Shown in pieces: positions 47,467 through 53,039 of a stretch of 53,039 nt of DNA. Origin of the DNA: Sideroxydans sp. (GTDB taxonomy: Bacteria > Pseudomonadota > Gammaproteobacteria > Burkholderiales > Gallionellaceae); contig JAGXGC010000015.1 of assembly GCA_024636935.1 (NCBI GenBank), positions 1 to 53,039 on the forward strand, given 5' to 3'. The notes under the pieces were generated by a model, which saw nothing but the letters and a program-made list of their open reading frames with translations, did not search any database and was not told the origin of the DNA. The translations under genes and the position numbers were made by a program. How positions within the stretch are numbered: the first letter of the stretch is position 1; each line of letters begins with the position of its first letter.

Positions 47467-48888
47467 ATGAAAAAACTCCTGCCCGCCCTGCTGCTGCTGA
47501 TCCCTTTCAACCTGTATGGAGAAGGCCTGCCTGATCTGGGTGACGAATCACAAACCATCATCTCACCGCAGATGGAGCGCCAGATCGGTGAACAGAGCAT
47601 GTTCCAGATCAGGGCCAGCGCACAGTATTTGAACGACCCAGAAGTTACGGATTATCTGAACCGGCTCGGCAATCGTCTGGTCTCCAACAGCACCGAACCG
47701 AGCCAGCCCTTCGAGTTCTTCGTCATCGACGATACTGCGATCAACGCTTTTGCCATGCCGGGCGGCTTCATCGGGGTCAATACCGGCCTGATAATGCTCT
47801 CGCAAAACGAGTCTGAGCTAGCCTCCGTGCTAAGCCATGAGATATCACACGTGACCCAGCATCATTTGGCGCGCATGATTTCGGGAAGGAAATACGATTC
47901 TCTTGCAGCGATGGCTGCCGTCGCAGTCGCCATTCTGGCAGCACGCGACAATCCACAGGCGGCACAAGCTGGCATCGTCGGCGCGCAAGGCGGACTCATG
48001 CAGCGGCAGCTCGATTTCACTCGCGAGCACGAAAAGGAAGCGGACCGCATCGGTATTGATCTGCTGCAACAGTCAGGTTTCGATCCACACGCGATGCCGA
48101 GCTTTTTCGAACGGCTGCAGAAAGCCACCCAATTGCTTGAGGGAGATACGCCCAGTTATCTGCGTACCCACCCGCTCACGACAGAGCGCGTAGCGGATGT
48201 CGGAAACCGTGTGCAGCAGATTCCGTTCAAGCTGGTCGCCGACAGCCTTGATTTTCATTTGATGCGTGCCAGATTGAATGCCCTGCAAAAGTCACCGCGC
48301 GATGCGGTGAACTACTTTCAATCTGCGCTGGGCACTCAGCGCTTCGGCAATCAGATCTCTCAACGCTACGGCTTAGTTCTGGCATTGCTTCGCGACAGGC
48401 AGGAAGCACGCGCAACACAGGAGTTCGATAAGCTCCGCAAACAGGCACCACACAATGCCACTATAGAAACACTGGCTGGCCGCATCCGCCAACTCGACGA
48501 GCACGACAATGGCGTGCTCGACTTCTATCGAACGACACTGAAACAATTTCCATCTCACCGAGCTTTGATTTATGACTACTCAGTACTGTTACTACAGAAG
48601 CAACACTATTCAGAAGCGCTGACATTGCTGGACGAGCAAATCAACCGAGATGGCAATGATGCGACACTCTATGAGTTGCAGGCGCGCGCCTATACCGCGC
48701 TGGGCCGCCATCAGGAAGCGCATCATGTACTTTCTTACTATCAGATATTGCACGGAAATCTGCGCGGTGCGATCGAGCAGCTTGAACTGGCGAAATTGGC
48801 AGGCAACGACTATTACCAGCTATCCACCATCGAAACAGAGTTACGACAGTATCGCGAGATACTGGAGGCGCAACGCAAACGAAAGTGA
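47467..48888 (+). CDS. bepA: Periplasmic metalloprotease BepA (M48)
   Basis: BepA is a chaperone-protease that helps insert LptD and degrades misfolded outer-membrane proteins. The 473-aa protein has a signal peptide (MKKLLPALLLLIPFNLYG). Its zinc motif is HEISH near 129-133 with a third ligand in EHEKEADRIG near 190, and TPR helices follow at about 270-470. The ATG at 47467 is chosen as the start of the signal peptide. It diverges from the kinase gene, and its stop abuts the mutY stop. LptF and LptG lie 7 kb away. Confidence 0.93.
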   Translation: MKKLLPALLLLIPFNLYGEGLPDLGDESQTIISPQMERQIGEQSMFQIRASAQYLNDPEVTDYLNRLGNRLVSNSTEPSQPFEFFVIDDTAINAFAMPGGFIGVNTGLIMLSQNESELASVLSHEISHVTQHHLARMISGRKYDSLAAMAAVAVAILAARDNPQAAQAGIVGAQGGLMQRQLDFTREHEKEADRIGIDLLQQSGFDPHAMPSFFERLQKATQLLEGDTPSYLRTHPLTTERVADVGNRVQQIPFKLVADSLDFHLMRARLNALQKSPRDAVNYFQSALGTQRFGNQISQRYGLVLALLRDRQEARATQEFDKLRKQAPHNATIETLAGRIRQLDEHDNGVLDFYRTTLKQFPSHRALIYDYSVLLLQKQHYSEALTLLDEQINRDGNDATLYELQARAYTALGRHQEAHHVLSYYQILHGNLRGAIEQLELAKLAGNDYYQLSTIETELRQYREILEAQRKRK

Positions 48889-49938
48889 TCAGTCGTTTCG
48901 TTGAGATGCTTGCATCGTGAGCAGCAGCTGGCGTACTGGGCTTGGAATGGCAGCGCCCAGCGCTTCATCCAAGCCCAGCCACACACAGCCCTGCTGCTCT
49001 GTTCTCAAAGGCTTGCTTGCAAGTTCCAGCAATACTGGCCGAATATGTAACTTGAAGTGCGTAAAAGCATGCGTAAATGTATCCAATTCGATACGCCGTG
49101 TGATTTGCATATTGTGGCGCGATAGATAGTTTGCCTCTTCAGCCTCATCGACCTGCGGTGTACACCACAAGCCCCCCCAGATTCCACTTGCTGGCCTTTT
49201 TTCCAGCATGATCTCGTTGCCGTGCTTCAGCAGCAAGAATGATGATTTTCGTTCAGGTATAACTTTGCGAGGGCGCGGAGATGGCAATTGCCCGACCCGA
49301 TCAGCCTGCAGAGCAACGCAGTCAGTCTTCACTGGGCAATTCACACAACGTGGTCGTGACCGTGTGCAGACAGTCGCCCCCATGTCCATCAGTGCCTGTG
49401 TATATACGGCAACATCACTCTCTGGCAGCAATTTTTCTGCCTTCCGCCACAATAGCTCTTCGACCTTGCGCTCCCCAGTCCAGCCATCTATGCCACAGAA
49501 ACGTGCGAGCACTCGCTTCACATTACCGTCCAATATCGAACGGCGCTCATACCAAGCTAATGCCGTAATCGCCGCGGCCGTCGACCGACCAATGCCCGGC
49601 AGCACAAGTATCTGCTCATAGTCGCGAGGGAATTGACCACCATAGTTATCAACGATGAGTCGTGCTGCCTTGAGCAAATTGCGACCGCGCGCGTAATAGC
49701 CAAGGCCGCTCCAATGGGCGAGCACCTGCTCTTCTGTCGCGGCAGCCAGTGTCACCACATCCGGAAATGATTCGATGAAGCGCAGGTAATAAGGAATAAC
49801 TGTAGCAACCTGCGTCTGTTGCAGCATGATCTCTGACAGCCAGATTCGGTATGCAGACTCCCCCTGCCAGGGGAGGTCATGTCGGCCATATTTTTTCTGC
49901 CAACTGATCAGCCGGCTGGAGAACGAAGTCACGCGCAC
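48889..49938 (-). CDS. mutY: A/G-specific adenine DNA glycosylase
   Basis: MutY removes adenine mispaired with 8-oxoguanine. The 349-aa protein has the catalytic Glu near 36 in LSEIMLQQTQV, the helix-hairpin-helix LPGIGRSTAAAI near 112-123, and the Asp in LDGNVKRVLARF. A [4Fe-4S] loop (C-x6-C-x2-C-x5-C) and a C-terminal NUDIX-like domain for 8-oxoG follow. The start is GTG at 49938. The gene follows the AsmA gene by 19 bases. Confidence 0.96.
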   Translation of the reverse strand: MRVTSFSSRLISWQKKYGRHDLPWQGESAYRIWLSEIMLQQTQVATVIPYYLRFIESFPDVVTLAAATEEQVLAHWSGLGYYARGRNLLKAARLIVDNYGGQFPRDYEQILVLPGIGRSTAAAITALAWYERRSILDGNVKRVLARFCGIDGWTGERKVEELLWRKAEKLLPESDVAVYTQALMDMGATVCTRSRPRCVNCPVKTDCVALQADRVGQLPSPRPRKVIPERKSSFLLLKHGNEIMLEKRPASGIWGGLWCTPQVDEAEEANYLSRHNMQITRRIELDTFTHAFTHFKLHIRPVLLELASKPLRTEQQGCVWLGLDEALGAAIPSPVRQLLLTMQASQRND

Positions 49939-49957
49939 TCAATAAACAGGCAGTCAT

Positions 49958-52291
49958 TCACTTGAACAACCCCTTCAATCCTTGCTTCAGCTTTTCTTCT
50001 GCGTTGGCCTTTGCTGCCGCCTTCTCTGCATCTAGTTTGGCTTTGGCTGCTGCTTGGGCAGTCGTCTTCTCGACATTGAGTTTTTCCATTGCCGCAGCCT
50101 TCTCGGTATCCAGCTTTTGCTTCAGTGCCGCCTTTTCTTCATTCAGCCGTTGGCGCGCGATATCAGCCAATAACTCTGCATAATCAACCTTGATCTTAAC
50201 CGCATCGAAGGGGCCATACACCCTAACCGGCAAAGTTCCGGTGCGCCCCTGATCTGTTTTGGCCATGATGACCTTGACGTTGTAATCCAGCTTGTCATGG
50301 CCGATATCCACATCGCCATTGCCGGTCAAACGCAGTATGGTCGATTTGACTGACAGGTCATCGTTATGGGCGATACCATCCTTGATTTTGAGATTTGCCT
50401 TGAATTCGCTGAATAGTGTTTTCTCTTCCTTATTTACACCCAACGTCTCACCTTTGGTTTCTTTGCTGAGATTCTGCACACCTTGCACCAACTTGCCGAG
50501 ATTGATGCCGCGTATCGCACCGTCGGCCAGTTCAACAGAAACCGTTCCGTTCAATGCCTTCTTGAGTGAACTGACGGTATTGCCTTGCGTGCTTAACACC
50601 ATTGCGATATTGCCTTTACCCTCAGCAAGCTCCATATCTGCGGCATCCCTCATCAAAGGTGCAATTTCAACTCCCATCAGTTTCTGTGTAATGCCAAAAC
50701 TGGAGTCATGTGCATTGACTTGCAGCTTGCCATTGATGGCCCCCTGATAGAGAGATGCGGATAGCGGCTCAACATTAGCGATTCCATCTTTAACTTTAAG
50801 ATCGATACGTAGTTTTGACAGCTTCACATTTGCTGCTTTGAGTGCCCCGATGCGCACGCTGCCATTTACATCAAGCGTCTTCAATGCCGACAAATCGAAC
50901 GGCTGCTCCGGCTCGGATACTTTGGCCTTTTCTTCCTTCGCCACTTTGGAAGGCAGATAAGGGTCCAAATCCAGCTTATCTATCTCAAGGTCATAACGTA
51001 TGACCGGCACTTTGAAATTCTTGATCGATGCTTCAGCTTTGATCTGACTTTGCAACAGCCCCCCCGTGAATTTTGCATGTACATTCTGACGATCAATATC
51101 TGCCTGCACACTGCCTTTAAGAGAACTCTCTATCACTTTACCTGGCAACTTTTCGCCGCTCGCTTTGAGCGCGATGCTCATATCCTTCAGATTGAACTGC
51201 ATGGTCTTAATGCTGCCGACGAGCGCCGCGTTGATCTTGGCGCTAAAATCCTGTTCGGGCTGGATCAATCCGGCTTCCAGCGTCATGCCCTGCAAGCTGA
51301 ACTTATCCATATCCCCTTTGAAAGAAGGCAGATTTAACGCGGCACTGGCCTTGCCAAAGGCTGCATCCATATTAGCTTTGAAGATCAAATTATTCCCGGA
51401 GAAATCATCTCGTTTCAAACTGATATTTGGCACGGTAAGATGAATATCAAATGCCTCGCCTGCTTTCTTGCCACTTGAATTCAGCACAATTTGATTAAGT
51501 TCGTAATTTTGCGCATTGAGTTCTGCACTAGCATCGCCAGCCAGCTTCAGCACCAACCCGGTAATGTCCAACATACCGCCCTCAGCATTCAGCACCATAC
51601 CCTTTAAGCTGTATCTGTTTTGCTCAAGATCAAAAGTCAGAGTCGTAGATAGTTTCATGCTGACATCCGTCTTGGGTTGCGTAGCCTGGATGTGTGCAGA
51701 AAAATCGACCAGTGTCGGCATGGCGTTTGTCAATCTGCCGGTTTTGAGATTCAGCTGAGTGATACTGACTTTATTGTCAGCAGCAAGATCATGGAGTTGC
51801 AGTTCACAATTTTCAATCGTCACACTCGCAATATCGAAAGCAACTGCTGCTGCATTCGAATCCTTAGAGGGAGCTGTTTCTGTCGCAGCTCTTTTAATCG
51901 ATAGATCATCAAGATTGGTCTTGCCGTTTTGATGCTTGATCAGATTGACCTTCATGCCGCTGACCTTAACCTGATTCACAACCACCTTTTTTTGCAACAA
52001 AGGCCAGACCGCCAGCGAGACACTGGCATCTGACACTGAGACGAACTCATCTTCACTCTTAAATTCGGAAAGCGAAACATTGCCCAGACGCGCACCGATG
52101 CTGGGGAAGAAGATGAGCTTGATGTCGCCATCCAATTTCAAAGTACGATGGGTACTATCCTGCACCGCCTGAATGATTTGCGGCTTATAGGCATTTGGAT
52201 CGAAGGTAAGGGCCACGTATGCAAGTACCGTCGAGACGGTGGCAGCGATGCCGAGCAGCGACCACAGTGCGAATTTTAGGAATGTTTTCAT
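49958..52291 (-). CDS. AsmA-family envelope protein
   Basis: This 777-aa protein has one N-terminal membrane helix (FALWSLLGIAATVSTVLAYVAL) and a long periplasmic beta-rich region typical of AsmA-like proteins, thought to carry phospholipid between membranes. AsmA blocks such as FDPNAYKPQI near 31 and the late GNGDVDIGHDKLDYNV are visible. The last 65 residues form an Ala/Lys/Glu-rich helical tail of repeated units (LDTEKAAAMEK, LNVEKTTAQ, LDAEKAAAK), unusual for the family. A SD of AAGGTGG precedes the ATG. Confidence 0.9.
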   Translation of the reverse strand: MKTFLKFALWSLLGIAATVSTVLAYVALTFDPNAYKPQIIQAVQDSTHRTLKLDGDIKLIFFPSIGARLGNVSLSEFKSEDEFVSVSDASVSLAVWPLLQKKVVVNQVKVSGMKVNLIKHQNGKTNLDDLSIKRAATETAPSKDSNAAAVAFDIASVTIENCELQLHDLAADNKVSITQLNLKTGRLTNAMPTLVDFSAHIQATQPKTDVSMKLSTTLTFDLEQNRYSLKGMVLNAEGGMLDITGLVLKLAGDASAELNAQNYELNQIVLNSSGKKAGEAFDIHLTVPNISLKRDDFSGNNLIFKANMDAAFGKASAALNLPSFKGDMDKFSLQGMTLEAGLIQPEQDFSAKINAALVGSIKTMQFNLKDMSIALKASGEKLPGKVIESSLKGSVQADIDRQNVHAKFTGGLLQSQIKAEASIKNFKVPVIRYDLEIDKLDLDPYLPSKVAKEEKAKVSEPEQPFDLSALKTLDVNGSVRIGALKAANVKLSKLRIDLKVKDGIANVEPLSASLYQGAINGKLQVNAHDSSFGITQKLMGVEIAPLMRDAADMELAEGKGNIAMVLSTQGNTVSSLKKALNGTVSVELADGAIRGINLGKLVQGVQNLSKETKGETLGVNKEEKTLFSEFKANLKIKDGIAHNDDLSVKSTILRLTGNGDVDIGHDKLDYNVKVIMAKTDQGRTGTLPVRVYGPFDAVKIKVDYAELLADIARQRLNEEKAALKQKLDTEKAAAMEKLNVEKTTAQAAAKAKLDAEKAAAKANAEEKLKQGLKGLFK

Positions 52292-52320
52292 ATATCCACC
52301 TTGCTTCGAATGTAGCTGTG

Positions 52321-52326
52321 ATTATA
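52321..52326 (-). promoter_or_regulatory. Probable promoter of the AsmA gene
   Basis: A perfect TATAAT on the minus strand lies 30 bases before the ATG, between the rRNA terminator and the gene. The -35 region overlaps the terminator and is weak. Confidence 0.5.
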
Positions 52327-52338
52327 TCGGAGCTGCAA

Positions 52339-52378
52339 AGCAAAAACCCCTCACCGGTTGCCCGGGAGGGGTTTGCTT
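52339..52378 (-). terminator. rRNA operon terminator
   Basis: A 9-bp G+C-rich stem (AAACCCCTC with GAGGGGTTT) and a 13-base loop, with flanking A and T runs, lie 13 bases after the 3' end of 5S rRNA. On the minus strand the stem is followed by TTTTTGC. Confidence 0.8.
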
Positions 52379-52387
52379 TATAAGGAG

Positions 52388-52500
52388 TCTGACGATGACC
52401 TACTTTCACATGGGTAATCCACACTATCATTGGCGCGGGGTCGTTTCACTGTCCTGTTCGAGATGGGAAGGAGTGGTTCCAACCTGCTATGGTCGTCAGA
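52388..52500 (-). rRNA. rrf: 5S ribosomal RNA
   Basis: The minus strand from 52500 to 52388 has the 5S pattern. The ends TCTGACGA and TCGTCAGA pair as helix I, and the conserved CCCATCTCGAACAG lies about 35-48 bases from the 5' end. GTGAAACGA and GTGAAAGTAGGTCATC complete the loop sequences. The end positions are exact to within a few bases. It follows 23S with a 121-base spacer. Confidence 0.92.
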
Positions 52501-52621
52501 CATAACTGGTATCAATCGCTGAATCTGGTATTCAAACTCAGCGCCTGATGTAATTTTGGAAGAAGTAAAGTGTGTTTTGATTGTTGCGATTCGTTACATA
52601 CTTGCGCTTGCCTAATGTTAT

Positions 52622-53039
<418 letters not shown>

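Noticed and set aside
50000..50160. A short tandem DNA repeat in the AsmA gene end.
   Set aside because: The repetition is at protein level (Ala/Lys/Glu units); the DNA units have diverged too far to be a simple tandem repeat.

Overview
The window is chromosomal DNA from a Gram-negative bacterium, most likely a betaproteobacterium. The clues are gene orders typical of that class: nrdR-ribD-ribE-ribB-ribH-nusB-thiL-pgpA, ilvB-ilvH-ilvC-psd-pssA, aat-bpt-pyrD, holC beside pepA and valS, and a sigma factor followed by DUF3619 and DUF3106 genes. It also has LptF/LptG, BepA and an Rnf/Rsx complex. A Gallionellaceae- or Nitrosomonadales-like origin is my guess from gene order and style; no database search was possible. 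Coding density is very high, and no gene-free stretch exceeds about 220 bases.

Layout. 1-3.7 kb (minus strand): a small accessory island with a fused MmeI-like restriction-methylation enzyme, a HEPN-like small protein just downstream, and a palindromic repeat at its end. 3.75-18 kb (minus): hrpA, a secreted SNase-like nuclease, pgpA, thiL, nusB, the riboflavin genes, nrdR, glyA, a LysM/FecR-domain exported protein and pmbA. 18-31.8 kb (plus): darP, a carboxylesterase, aat-bpt (N-degron tagging), an unknown membrane protein, pyrD, then a tightly overlapped rsxABCDGE-nth-DUF1841-adenosyltransferase operon and a CBS-domain gene. A PilZ-domain gene on the minus strand interrupts this run. 31.9-36.6 kb (minus): phosphatidylethanolamine synthesis (pssA, psd) and branched-chain amino acid synthesis (ilvBHC). 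36.8-38.1 kb (plus): ECF-type sigma factor, DUF3619 membrane protein and DUF3106 exported protein. 38.1-40.3 kb (minus): lptFG. 40.3-45.5 kb (plus): pepA, holC, a small acidic protein, valS. 45.5-47.4 kb (minus): tusA-like gene, rhodanese, and a Ser/Thr kinase fused to a cyclic-nucleotide-binding domain. 47.5-48.9 kb (plus): bepA. 48.9-53 kb (minus): mutY, an AsmA-family gene, then a 5S gene and the 3' end of a 23S gene.

How it fits together. Most of the window is housekeeping: cofactors (riboflavin, thiamine, B12), phospholipids, LPS export and outer-membrane quality control, translation, DNA repair and electron transport. Many neighbours share start-stop overlaps of the ATGA or GTGA type, which implies translational coupling. 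The parts most worth a second look are the MmeI-like/HEPN pair, the sigma/DUF3619/DUF3106 module, the kinase-cNMP fusion, the PilZ protein, the zinc-less RibB fusion and several palindromic repeats that have supplied gene ends. I did not find a clear CRISPR array, transposase, tRNA or prophage.
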